DNA of 41,254 nt from Thermoproteota archaeon (lineage in GTDB: Archaea > Korarchaeota > Korarchaeia > Korarchaeales > Korarchaeaceae), in the NCBI GenBank assembly GCA_027491435.1, contig JAOZFG010000036.1, forward strand, positions 1 through 41,254, in the 5' to 3' direction. Both the position numbers and the translations under genes were made by a program. The notes under the pieces were generated by a model. It was not told where the DNA came from. It saw only the letters and a program-made list of their open reading frames with translations, and ran no database searches. Of this stretch, positions 32,802 to 41,004 are shown piece by piece; the first letter of the stretch is position 1, and each line of letters starts with the position of its first letter.

Positions 32802-34916
32802 TTGGTGGAGAAGCCGAAGCGGCCCTCAAACTTAAATAAAATTCATGACTTCATTCCTGAAATGATTAAAGAGAACGTAGACGTGATCAAGATAAGAGCC
32901 TGGTTGACAATTCAGAATATCAAGGAGAGCTGGAGAGAAGCCCTCCTAGTGGCCATTCCAATAGTTGGATTCATAATTAATTATTCACTGATCTCCGTGG
33001 TCAACTTGTACAGGTTCATGGACAACTGGGACCTGGGCACTTTTACCCAAGCCTTCTGGAGCGGTCTTAGGGGTGAACCTTTCCTTATATCCGACCAAAC
33101 CTTCTTCTTCAAGGGCTTCCCTGAAGTCAAGTACGGGAGCTTCCTAGCGATCCACTTCAGCCCCATAATGTACGCCTTCATTCCCCTATTCTCCCTAAAC
33201 CCGGGACCTGAGATCCTTTTAGTGATACAAGCTATTTGGATGGGTCTTGGGGGCATCCCTATTTACCTAATAGGCAAGAAGTACCTGGGAAGGGAGATTG
33301 GTTACGCCTTCATGCTTTCCTACTTGCTTAACCCAATAACCGCCGTGATAACCCTGCACAGCTTCCACATAGAGAGCCTTTTGGTGCCCATATTTCTGCT
33401 CTCATTTTACTTCCTACTTGATGGAAAACTCGCTCCCTACTTTCTAACGCTGGAGGTTGGCACCTTCATTATAGAATACGGTCCCATAATAGCTGCGGCC
33501 TTCAACGTCCTCTACGTGGTTTACCACAGGAAGAGGTTGACCAAGTTGGTCCTACTGGAGATATCCGCTATAACGGCGTTGCTCCTGACCTACATATACG
33601 TTGCAGAGAAGCTTAGGGTGGCCTTCGGCCTGGACCCTGAAGGGGCGATCTTGACCATCAGCGGTCAGGCCTGGAGGGTTCTGGGCGCCTCATCACCACT
33701 TCAGGTCCCATTTGCGATCCTAAGTAATCCTAGTAGGGCCATAATGGCCCTTACCTACGACTTAAACGCTAAGCTAGATTGGTTCCTCAGGATCATAGTG
33801 CCGGTTATGGGCCTCCCCCTGCTCTTCCCTGAGGGGTGGATGACAGCCCTCCCTTGGCTCACCATATCCCTCTTCTCTAACCACCCCCCCTACTACTATC
33901 CCTTTAACTTTAAGTACTCCTTCTTGTACTTCTTCGTCTATCCAAGCGCGATAATAGGGCTAAAAAGACTTGTAAAAAACGTTAGGAAGATAAAATTCAA
34001 TTACAAGGCCCTCGTACTCCTAACCATAGTAGTCACTACTGCTTACAGCTACTCCTCAATACTGCAAAGGTCCCCAGAACTCCCTACAGATCATGCCCTG
34101 ATTAAACACCAGTTGATAAGGTTAATACCTAAGAACACCTCAATCATGCTGACTAGCGACGTTTACCCTTACTTCGCCGAGAGCAGGGAAGTTTACGTTG
34201 TCCCCCCTCCATCTCTGAAAACTGGTTACAGGTTAGTTGGGGAGGAGATGTTGAACAACTTGGAGCCGGAGTACATATTTGTGGACTTGCTCTCCCCTTT
34301 CAGTAGGGTGAGGGAAGAATCTAGGTTCGTTCTAGATGGGTTTAGGGAGAGGAGCTTCATATGCGACGTTACCGAGGACTTGAGGGGGATGTACTGTACT
34401 CTGAGGAAGCCCATCGCTCAGTACGGCCTCTACGCCTACATGGACGGCATCTTCATATTCAAGAGGGGGTACTCTGAGGAGCCGGTGATATTCGAGCCCT
34501 TAGTTTTCTCCCTGGGGCCGTTAAAGTACAAAGAGGGGGAATGGACCAAAGTAATTCCTGGAGATCCAACAAAGCTTTGTGTAATAGGGGGAAACGAGAG
34601 CACCGCCTGGTTTGGACCCTTTACATTCCTGCCACCAGGCAGTTATCAAGCGGAGGTGAGTGTGAGAGTATATTACGACCCTAAGGTACTTCCTATAGAT
34701 AAGAGGCTCTTCTTCGTGGACGTGGTCTATGATTTAGCCAGTAAGAGGGTTGCAATGAAAAAGATAACCGCTGAACAGGTGAATTCAGGGGAAAGGGCAT
34801 TAATCAGGGTTAACTTCACGTTGAACGAGCCGGCCTTCGATTTGGAGGTCAGGGGAAAATACCCCTGGCCTGGTACTTGCTTTCAGGTGGAGTACGTTAG
34901 GATAAAGAGGGGGTAG
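32802..34916 (+). CDS. DUF2079 membrane protein (GT-C-like)
   Basis: This is a 704-residue protein. A basic cytoplasmic head (about 1-45) is followed by roughly 10-12 membrane segments up to residue 430 and a C-terminal soluble domain of about 270 residues with beta-sandwich character. The first external loop MDNWDLGTFTQAFWSGLRG and the later IHFSPIMYAFIPLF and HSFHIESLLVPIF are DUF2079 signatures. Acidic residues Asp74 and Asp77 after the first span are typical of GT-C glycosyltransferases. DUF2079 has no proven reaction; a lipid-linked sugar transferase role is inferred. The start is TTG 32802, with GTG 32805 next to it. It is followed one base after the stop by a GT4 gene, forming an operon. 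GC content looks slightly lower than neighbours. Confidence 0.85.
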   Translation: MVEKPKRPSNLNKIHDFIPEMIKENVDVIKIRAWLTIQNIKESWREALLVAIPIVGFIINYSLISVVNLYRFMDNWDLGTFTQAFWSGLRGEPFLISDQTFFFKGFPEVKYGSFLAIHFSPIMYAFIPLFSLNPGPEILLVIQAIWMGLGGIPIYLIGKKYLGREIGYAFMLSYLLNPITAVITLHSFHIESLLVPIFLLSFYFLLDGKLAPYFLTLEVGTFIIEYGPIIAAAFNVLYVVYHRKRLTKLVLLEISAITALLLTYIYVAEKLRVAFGLDPEGAILTISGQAWRVLGASSPLQVPFAILSNPSRAIMALTYDLNAKLDWFLRIIVPVMGLPLLFPEGWMTALPWLTISLFSNHPPYYYPFNFKYSFLYFFVYPSAIIGLKRLVKNVRKIKFNYKALVLLTIVVTTAYSYSSILQRSPELPTDHALIKHQLIRLIPKNTSIMLTSDVYPYFAESREVYVVPPPSLKTGYRLVGEEMLNNLEPEYIFVDLLSPFSRVREESRFVLDGFRERSFICDVTEDLRGMYCTLRKPIAQYGLYAYMDGIFIFKRGYSEEPVIFEPLVFSLGPLKYKEGEWTKVIPGDPTKLCVIGGNESTAWFGPFTFLPPGSYQAEVSVRVYYDPKVLPIDKRLFFVDVVYDLASKRVAMKKITAEQVNSGERALIRVNFTLNEPAFDLEVRGKYPWPGTCFQVEYVRIKRG

Positions 34917-34917
34917 C

Positions 34918-35952
34918 ATGAAGCTGGTTATCTGCCATCACCTCAGCCTCACCTACGGAGGAGGGGGCGAGTGGGCCGTCATCAATATGGCCAATGAGGC
35001 CGTCAAGAGGGGGTATGAGGTTGAGGTGAGGTCACTCCCCTTCTGGAGGAGTGATAAAATAAACCCAGAGGAGGTGCTTAAGGACGGGGTAGCTTACAGC
35101 GAGAGGTACAAACACCCCAGGGTGAAGGCCGACGTCTCTTACTACCTGTACGCCCCCTACCTTCATAAGCTCTGCCCAGTAGAGGGGGCTAGGATGGCCG
35201 GCTTTCACTCTCTCCTCTGGTTCACCGGACCCACCGATGGCTACTCTCCTTTAGCTAAGCTTGCCTACAAGGTGTGGAAAAGGAGGTGGAAAGCGGACCT
35301 CTCAGCGTATCACGCTTATAGGGTCTACTTCGTAGAGATGCTCAAAATGATCCCATTAAGGGAGACTAAGAAGCCCATCTACGTGATAGGGCCTGACGTG
35401 GACACTGAGCTCTTTAGGCCGGGGGAGAAGTGGGAGGAGTTCACGGCCCTTTACGTGGGTAGGCCCGTCAAACAGAAGGGATTTGACCTATTCCTAAAGG
35501 CTGCCAAGGAGCTAGGTGATAAGATCAGCTTCCTAGTTGCAGGCTCGGACGTAAAAGCTGAGAAAGTTAGATCCCTGGGTTATCTTCCTAGGAAAGAATT
35601 AGCTGACGTAGTCTCCAAATCTCACGCCCTGATATCGATGCAGAGGGTTCCCACCTTGAGCAGGGCTGTTCTGGAGGCCCTATCAGCTGGTACCCTTTCT
35701 ATAGTCTCCACTAAACTGTATGGTCCCTACAAGGGCGTAAAGGCTCTAATGAGAGCCAATAGCCTGGAGGAGTTAAAGGAGCTTCTAATTAAACTTAAAG
35801 AGGCTTGGTCTCAAAACAAGAGGGAGTTCGTTGAACTGTCTAGGAGCGGCAGACCTCTTATTCAGGAGATGCACTCCAGGGAGAGGGTAATGGACAAGCT
35901 TTTCAAATCTTTCAAGCGATTAAAGATGATTCCGGTAGCCTACCGGGGATGA
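34918..35952 (+). CDS. Family 4 (GT-B) glycosyltransferase
   Basis: This 344-residue cytosolic glycosyltransferase has the N-terminal GGGGEWAVINMANEAVKRGYEV nucleotide-sugar acceptor loop and a second Rossmann domain with FTALYVGRPVKQKGFDLFLKAAKEL. The donor-binding helix VPTLSRAVLEALSAGTLSIVS holds the E-x7-E-like acidic region of GT4 enzymes. It is predicted to add a sugar to a cell-surface or lipid-linked glycan. The acceptor and sugar are not readable from sequence. ATG 34918 follows the stop of the DUF2079 gene by one base and is preceded by AGAGGGGGT. It overlaps the convergent secreted-protein gene by 41 bases. Confidence 0.85.
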   Translation: MKLVICHHLSLTYGGGGEWAVINMANEAVKRGYEVEVRSLPFWRSDKINPEEVLKDGVAYSERYKHPRVKADVSYYLYAPYLHKLCPVEGARMAGFHSLLWFTGPTDGYSPLAKLAYKVWKRRWKADLSAYHAYRVYFVEMLKMIPLRETKKPIYVIGPDVDTELFRPGEKWEEFTALYVGRPVKQKGFDLFLKAAKELGDKISFLVAGSDVKAEKVRSLGYLPRKELADVVSKSHALISMQRVPTLSRAVLEALSAGTLSIVSTKLYGPYKGVKALMRANSLEELKELLIKLKEAWSQNKREFVELSRSGRPLIQEMHSRERVMDKLFKSFKRLKMIPVAYRG

Positions 35953-36373
35953 GGACAACCAGGAGTGCTGTGACCAAAAGCAACATAACTGAGGTTATCT
36001 CCCCGGGATCGAACTCTAGTAAGGGCTGCTTCTCCCTCTCCTCAACGTAAAACTTTCCAGAGTATATTACTTTTCCATCAACGGCGCATTCCTCGGAGAA
36101 CTTTAGGGTAACGTTATGGAATCCACTTTCGAGCCTGTTTGTCATGAGTTTAAGCTCTACTTCCCTTCCTTTAGATTCCCTAATGTCTTGTAGCAGGCCG
36201 TCAACGAAGACGATGACGCATCCCTTCCCGGGAACCTTAACCTTAATGTTCAAGGGGACCCCCCTTTCAACCTTAGGGGCATACCTAACTTCGGGCCCAT
36301 CACCCATCGCAACTGCCGTAGTAAAGCTCACTAACAGAGCAGTTGCGATAATAACTTTTATGCAGGTCCTCAT
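35912..36373 (-). CDS. Small secreted protein with signal peptide and C-terminal membrane anchor
   Basis: This is a 153-residue protein. A signal peptide covers about residues 1-22 (KVIIATALLVSFTTAVA), then a beta-rich extracellular domain (about 25-120, with VPLNIKVKVPGKGCVIVFVDGLLQD and HNVTLKF). A transmembrane anchor at about 127-143 (SVMLLLVTALLVVLIPG) and a short tail follow. Three cysteines lie in or near the external domain. The type I membrane topology resembles small cell-surface proteins of Sulfolobales. I do not recognise a family. It sits convergent to the DUF2079/GT4 glycosylation genes, so it could be a substrate of that system, which is inference. Confidence 0.7.
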   Translation of the reverse strand: MRTCIKVIIATALLVSFTTAVAMGDGPEVRYAPKVERGVPLNIKVKVPGKGCVIVFVDGLLQDIRESKGREVELKLMTNRLESGFHNVTLKFSEECAVDGKVIYSGKFYVEEREKQPLLEFDPGEITSVMLLLVTALLVVLIPGRLPESSLIA

Positions 36374-36480
36374 GGGAGTCCCCCTTATACCAGTTGATCC
36401 GGACTTAAAATCTATTCTTTTAACATGTAGTTTCTATGTAAAGTGAAGCGCTTAATTTTCTGAGGCGTAGAGAGTTCGGT

Positions 36481-36490
36481 ACCTTAAAAC
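36481..36490 (+). promoter_or_regulatory. TATA box of the ABC-2 exporter operon
   Basis: ACCTTAAAAC is centred about 26-28 bases before ATG 36513, predicting a leaderless transcript for the ABC ATPase and its permease. Confidence 0.5.
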
Positions 36491-36512
36491 CCCCTCACCT
36501 CATTAATTAGCG

Positions 36513-37400
36513 ATGCTCGTGGCGGAGGACGTCTGGAAGAGATATGGAGACTTCGATGCATTAAAAGGAGTTTCCCTTCATGTGAGGAAAGGCGAGATAT
36601 TCGGCCTGCTAGGTCCCAACGGGGCCGGGAAGACCACCTTCATGGAGATAGTAGTTGGCCTTAAGAAGCCTGACAGGGGGAGGGTGCTGATCGGGGGCAA
36701 GGAGGTGGGCAGGGAGACTTCCGGGCTCATAGGTTACAGCCCTCAGGAACCCCTGCTCTACTTCAACTTGACGGGTTTGGAGAACCTAGAGTTCTACGCC
36801 TCCCTGTATGGGCTATCCAAGGGGGAGGTCAGGGAGAGGGTCAGGGAGCTAGAAGACCTGGCCGGCGAGGACGTCCTGAGGAAGTTAGTCTCGAAGATGT
36901 CAGGGGGACAGAGGAGGAGGGTCAGCCTCCTCGTGGCGTTAATACACAGGCCCTCCCTTCTAGTGTTGGATGAGCCCACCGTTGGGCTGGATCCCGATAC
37001 CAGGAGGGAGTTTTGGGAATTGATTAGGTCCCTTAGGGGGACTACTATACTGCTCAGCACTCACTACATGGAGGAGGCCGACGAGCTATGCGATAGGGTA
37101 GCTGTAATGGACGCCGGCAAGGTCGTAGCCCTGGGAACGCCCAGGGAGCTAAAGGAGAGGTATGGAGGGGCTAAGAAGTTGATAGTCGAGGTCAGGGAGT
37201 TGCAGAAGGCGTTAAGGCTCCTTGAGGGCGCTAGGCCAATTGATGGCGGGCTCATCATAGAGTCGGATAGGGCCGAGGAGCTAGTTCCAGAGGTAGTCTC
37301 CAGGCTTCAATCCAACGGGGTTGAGGTTGATAGAGTAGAGATAAGGGGGCCGACGCTGGAGGACGTCTTCTTAAACCTGACGGGGAGGAGGTTGGAATGA
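36513..37400 (+). CDS. ABC-2 type transporter ATP-binding protein
   Basis: This 295-residue nucleotide-binding domain has Walker A GLLGPNGAGKTT at about 31-42, the Q-loop YSPQEP and signature MSGGQRRRVSLLVAL. Walker B LLVLDEPTVGLDP and the switch LLSTHYMEEAD follow. A C-terminal extension of about 80 residues (KKLIVEVRELQKAL... EDVFLNLTGR) is typical of ABC-2 exporters of drugs, lipids or polysaccharides. It pairs with the permease that overlaps it by four bases (ATGA). A substrate cannot be told; the neighbouring surface-glycan genes make a surface component one possibility. It is leaderless from TATA 36481-36490. Confidence 0.92.
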   Translation: MLVAEDVWKRYGDFDALKGVSLHVRKGEIFGLLGPNGAGKTTFMEIVVGLKKPDRGRVLIGGKEVGRETSGLIGYSPQEPLLYFNLTGLENLEFYASLYGLSKGEVRERVRELEDLAGEDVLRKLVSKMSGGQRRRVSLLVALIHRPSLLVLDEPTVGLDPDTRREFWELIRSLRGTTILLSTHYMEEADELCDRVAVMDAGKVVALGTPRELKERYGGAKKLIVEVRELQKALRLLEGARPIDGGLIIESDRAEELVPEVVSRLQSNGVEVDRVEIRGPTLEDVFLNLTGRRLE

Positions 37401-38551
37401 GGCCTGTCTTGGGGGTCATAGTGAAGGACCTGAAGGCCTTCTTCAGGTCCAAGACGACGGTCTTCTGGACTATAGCCTTCCCCATAATGATTATGCTCCT
37501 CTTCTCAGCCATCTTCAGCTCGGATGTCAGCTTCAGATTAGCTGTGCTCAATCAGGACCAAGGAGAGCTAGGGAAACTATTCTTGAAGGGGTTAGAGAAG
37601 GTTAACGCCACCGAAGTCTTCTCCTGTTTCAGCGAGGAGGAGGCCAAGGAGAAGGTCTCCAGTGGGGAGGTCGTAGCGGCCATTATCGTACCTGAGAACT
37701 TCTCAAGCAGTTTGCTCTCGGGCAAGAGGTCCTTCATACGACTCTACACTAGAGAAGACCCTCAACTCAGCTCAGTGGCCGTTAGCTTGGTGAGCGGCTA
37801 TGTCTCGTCGTTCAACAAGGTTTACAGGGAGAAGTACCTGAAAGCCCTCTCTAGGGCTCTGCCTTTAGACGTTAGGGAGTTGGTGCTCAGCTCCGTGGAG
37901 ACCTTAGCTGAGCCTGTGAGCTTAAAGGTGGATCGAGTCAGCGAGCTCCAGTACAGGGGACAGTGGATCGCTACCATGATCGTTTACACGTTTTTGTTCT
38001 CAGGAATGGTTTCTGCATCGGCCTCGCTGGCCTACGAGAAGATCTCAGGGAATATAAAGAGGATCAGGGTCTCTCCAGCCTCCCCCTGGTCCATACTGTC
38101 TGGGAAGATCTTCGGGGGACTCCTCACGCTCTCCTTAAGTCAGGCCATATTGCTAGCCGTAACCATGCTTTGGCTTCGCCCGGAGGTCAACTGGTCTTGG
38201 GAGCTAATCCCCCTAATAGTGGTGGGGGACATGGCCAGCCTCAGCCTGGGCCTGCTGATCACAGAGGCATCTCCAGATCCTAAGGCGGCAAGTGAGGCTG
38301 TGACTGCAGTTGCCGTCATAATACAGTTCTTCTGCGGCATATACTTCCCACTTGAATTCCTCCCCGAACCTCTGAGGCAGGTGGCAAATCTAATACCGTT
38401 CACCTGGGCCAACGAGGCTTTGAGAGGGATCCTGTTGAGGGGATATGGGCTAGGGGACTTAACTCCATCCCTGTTAGGCCTCACGGCCCTGGCCGTCGTG
38501 GCCACAGCGGCTTCGGCATGGCTGTTCCCCAAGTGGGCTGAGAGTTCCTAG
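37397..38551 (+). CDS. ABC-2 type transporter permease
   Basis: This 384-residue membrane protein has the N-terminal span TTVFWTIAFPIMIMLLFSAIF, then a large extracytoplasmic domain (about 45-190, with VAAIIVPENFSSSLLSG). Five C-terminal spans begin near residue 195 (ATMIVYTFLFSGMV...). This is the ABC2_membrane_3 layout, and the penultimate LEFLPEPLRQVANLIPFTWANEALRG segment is the classic ABC-2 signature. It works with the ATPase encoded just upstream. The start ATG overlaps the ATPase stop (ATGA). The gene ends 74 bases before the second acyl-CoA synthetase gene, which appears to have its own promoter. Confidence 0.9.
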   Translation: MRPVLGVIVKDLKAFFRSKTTVFWTIAFPIMIMLLFSAIFSSDVSFRLAVLNQDQGELGKLFLKGLEKVNATEVFSCFSEEEAKEKVSSGEVVAAIIVPENFSSSLLSGKRSFIRLYTREDPQLSSVAVSLVSGYVSSFNKVYREKYLKALSRALPLDVRELVLSSVETLAEPVSLKVDRVSELQYRGQWIATMIVYTFLFSGMVSASASLAYEKISGNIKRIRVSPASPWSILSGKIFGGLLTLSLSQAILLAVTMLWLRPEVNWSWELIPLIVVGDMASLSLGLLITEASPDPKAASEAVTAVAVIIQFFCGIYFPLEFLPEPLRQVANLIPFTWANEALRGILLRGYGLGDLTPSLLGLTALAVVATAASAWLFPKWAESS

Positions 38552-38625
38552 CCTCTGGTATTGGAGCTCCGAGCTCTTCCGGTAAAATTCTTTAAGAAAC
38601 CACTTCCGCTTGAGCGGGGGAGCAA

Positions 38626-40056
38626 ATGAAGGGGTTCTTCCATCCCAAGTCAGTGGTGATCGTCGGGGCCTCGAGAACCCCCGGGAAGGTGGGCTACGAG
38701 ACCCTGAGGGTAATGGTCGAGAACCAGAGGGCCGGCGCCTTCAAGGGTAAGCTTTACGCCGTTAATCCCAGGTCGGATGAGCCCATATTGGGGGTCCCGA
38801 CCTATAAGTCCGTGTTGGACCTGCCAGAGCCGGCTGACCTGGCCGTAATAGTGGCGCCCGCCAAGTACTGCCCATCAATTCTAGAGGAGTGCGGTAAGAA
38901 GGGGATAAAGAGGGCCATAGTCATCAGTGGGGGCTTCGCTGAGGTAGGAGGTGAGGGGGTCAAGCTCCAGGAGCAACTTAAGGAGGTGGCTGAGAGGTAC
39001 GGGATAAGGGTGATAGGCCCCAACTGCGTAGGGGTGGTGGTCCCGTCGAGCGGAGTTGACACCATGTTCCTCCCAGTACACAAGGACATGGACGGCAAGC
39101 CATTGGAGTCCTCGCCCAGGCCTAAGCCGGGGCACATCTCCCTAATATCCCAGTCAGGGGCCTTTGGAGTTGCCTGCTTGGATTACATGTACGGGGAAGG
39201 CATAGGGCTCGCTAAATTCGTAAGTTATGGGAACAAGGTGGACGTGGACGAGGTCGACGTGCTGGAGTACCTCGCAGTGGACCCTGAGACGAAAGCCATA
39301 CTCATCTACGCCGAGTCAATAGACAGGGGAAGGGAGTTCCTAGAGCTCGCCAAAAAGATAACCAAGGAGAAGCCGATAGTGATCCTCAAGGCTGGGAGGA
39401 CTAGCGCCGGGGCTAAGGCCGCTAGCTCTCATACGGCAGCTTTAGCGGGAAGCGATAAGATCTACGACGCCGCTTTTAAGCAGGCTGGAGTTATAAGGGT
39501 GCTGGACATGGAGGAGCTTTTCGACGTAGCCAAGGCCTTGGTCATGCAACCCCCCGCCAAGGGAGATAGGGTAGCGATATTGACTGACGGGGGAGGGGTA
39601 GGCGTCATGGCCTCCGACGAAGTCGAGTCCCTAGGCCTCAAAATGGCTAAGTTCTCGGAAGAAACCCTGAGCAAGTTACAGGGCCTGAAGGACGAAGGAG
39701 TCATCCCACCAATAGCCGCCATCTGGAACCCAGTTGACTTGACTGGGTCGGCCACCGATGAGTCCTTTACTAAAGCCCTAAGAATACTGCTGGAGGACGA
39801 GAACGTGGACGCCGTGGCAATACTGGCGCTTCATCACGTACCGGGGCTTACCTCTAAATTGCCAGAAAAGCTAGCCTCAATAGCTAAGGAATACGACAAG
39901 CCAGTGGTGGCCATGGACGTCGGCTCTTCTACCTACGCCAGGGCCTTCAGGGAGAAATTTGAGGAGGTTGGAATACCGGCCTACCCAGAACCTGAGAGGG
40001 CCATCAGGGCCATAAAGGGGTTAGTAGAGTTCGGTAAGGTGAAGTATGGCTTCTAA
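38626..40056 (+). CDS. ADP-forming acyl-CoA synthetase alpha subunit (second copy)
   Basis: This 476-residue paralogue of the 29520 gene has the same plan. The CoA-binding start is GFFHPKSVVIVGASRTPGKVG. VIGPNCVGVVVPSSGVDT, SLISQSGAFG and YGNKVDVDEVD follow. The phosphohistidine is His269 in KAASSHTAALAGS, and AIWNPVDLTGSA is near the end. It is about 43 residues longer than the first copy, with an extra loop (PVHKDMDGKPLESSPRP) at 150-166. The two differ too much for a recent duplication, so different acyl-CoA substrates are likely. No ATP-grasp beta subunit is in the window. The start follows AGCGGGGGAGC as a weak ribosome-binding site; a TATA-like TTCTTTAAG lies about 35 bases upstream. 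Confidence 0.9.
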   Translation: MKGFFHPKSVVIVGASRTPGKVGYETLRVMVENQRAGAFKGKLYAVNPRSDEPILGVPTYKSVLDLPEPADLAVIVAPAKYCPSILEECGKKGIKRAIVISGGFAEVGGEGVKLQEQLKEVAERYGIRVIGPNCVGVVVPSSGVDTMFLPVHKDMDGKPLESSPRPKPGHISLISQSGAFGVACLDYMYGEGIGLAKFVSYGNKVDVDEVDVLEYLAVDPETKAILIYAESIDRGREFLELAKKITKEKPIVILKAGRTSAGAKAASSHTAALAGSDKIYDAAFKQAGVIRVLDMEELFDVAKALVMQPPAKGDRVAILTDGGGVGVMASDEVESLGLKMAKFSEETLSKLQGLKDEGVIPPIAAIWNPVDLTGSATDESFTKALRILLEDENVDAVAILALHHVPGLTSKLPEKLASIAKEYDKPVVAMDVGSSTYARAFREKFEEVGIPAYPEPERAIRAIKGLVEFGKVKYGF

Positions 40057-40523
40057 TCCCTCTTTTTAGCCATCTTAACTATTTTAGCAAGCTTAGCGTG
40101 ATGTTCCATCTCATTCTCAGCTAGAGCGAGGGCTAACTGTCTTATCAAGGGGTGTTTAGCCACCTCAGCTATCTTACTGTAGGTGTCTATCATATCCTTC
40201 TCTATCTTCAGGTGTTGCATGGCGAATTCGGCCACTATTTTGAGCCCTTCGGGGGTTGCCTTGGGCTCTTCCTTTCTACCCTCATCGGCCAGTAGCTTAT
40301 CAGCCTCTGACTGAGCCTTCAGGAGGGCCTCCACTATGTGCTTGTGAAAGATCGTTTCCACGGCTATCCACCTTATTACTTGCTCCAGTCCCTCTTCCCA
40401 GGTGCCAAACGCCTTGAACAGCTTAACACCCTTAACGTAAGCCTCTACCGCTTTGTTTTCTACTACGTAGGCTTTGTTCCAGAGTTTCACATCATCTCCC
40501 AGAAGCTTTCCCTTGGCAGGCAT
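40053..40523 (-). CDS. Ferritin-like four-helix protein (putative)
   Basis: This 156-residue, almost entirely helical protein carries metal-ligand-like motifs in the order expected of a ferritin-like diiron site: VVENKAVEAY (Glu22), AVETIFHKH (Glu56, His60), HLKIEKDMIDTY (Glu108) and AENEMEHHAKL (Glu138, His141). Rubrerythrin-like and DUF2202-type proteins share this pattern. A role in oxidative-stress protection or iron storage is inferred, as the exact ligand set cannot be verified without structure. ATG 40523 has a TATA-like AACTTAAGTTTT (about 40548-40559) some 30 bases upstream. The end overlaps the convergent acyl-CoA synthetase gene by four bases. Confidence 0.6.
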   Translation of the reverse strand: MPAKGKLLGDDVKLWNKAYVVENKAVEAYVKGVKLFKAFGTWEEGLEQVIRWIAVETIFHKHIVEALLKAQSEADKLLADEGRKEEPKATPEGLKIVAEFAMQHLKIEKDMIDTYSKIAEVAKHPLIRQLALALAENEMEHHAKLAKIVKMAKKRD

Positions 40524-40632
40524 GTTTATCCCTGCGGGATGATGGGACTAAAACTTAAGTTTGTCGGGAGTTATTTAGCTAGGCATCTGCGATTTCAGGT
40601 CCTTTAAGCTTATTCTAGCAATAGATCTCCCC

Positions 40633-41004
40633 CTACTTCGGTGCTCGGCTACTAAATTTTATCCTTTTATCCTTATGCTTGATCTCCTCTATAATTAAAT
40701 TGAACAGGTCGTTAGCCTCTTTTAGGACGATCTTGGCCTCTCCCTCTGAAGTGAACTTCTCCCTATAGTCAGCCCTCTTCCTCATTTCATATAAAGCCAT
40801 CATTTTGATTTTCCCCTCGTCTCCCAAGAAATTGGCTAATGCGTTGGCTACCTTGTCGTCCCTCCTAGCCCTAGATCTAGTTAAGTGAGATGCGACCATC
40901 CTCACGGCGAAGTATGCGGCGCTGACGGCTTTATCGTAACACCCCATCTCTAGATCCTTAAATGCTTGATCCATCAGGGCCTTAGCTTTCTCTAGCTCGC
41001 TCAA
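40633..41004 (-). CDS. HEPN domain protein (UPF0332-like)
   Basis: This 123-residue helical protein has the pattern KAKALMDQAFKDLEMGCYDKAVSAAYFAVRMVASHL, then ALYEMRKRADYREKFTSEGEAKIVLKEANDLFNLI. This is the organisation of UPF0332-type HEPN proteins, with the Ala-Tyr-Phe-Ala helix and the R-x-x-ADY segment near residue 80. HEPN proteins paired with a minimal nucleotidyltransferase are usually RNase toxins neutralised by that partner. The classic catalytic R-x4-6-H is not clear here. The start is TTG 41004, with AGGAG directly upstream; ATG 40974 is a shorter alternative. The upstream partner gene overlaps its start by 23 bases, which implies coupled translation. Confidence 0.7.
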   Translation of the reverse strand: MSELEKAKALMDQAFKDLEMGCYDKAVSAAYFAVRMVASHLTRSRARRDDKVANALANFLGDEGKIKMMALYEMRKRADYREKFTSEGEAKIVLKEANDLFNLIIEEIKHKDKRIKFSSRAPK

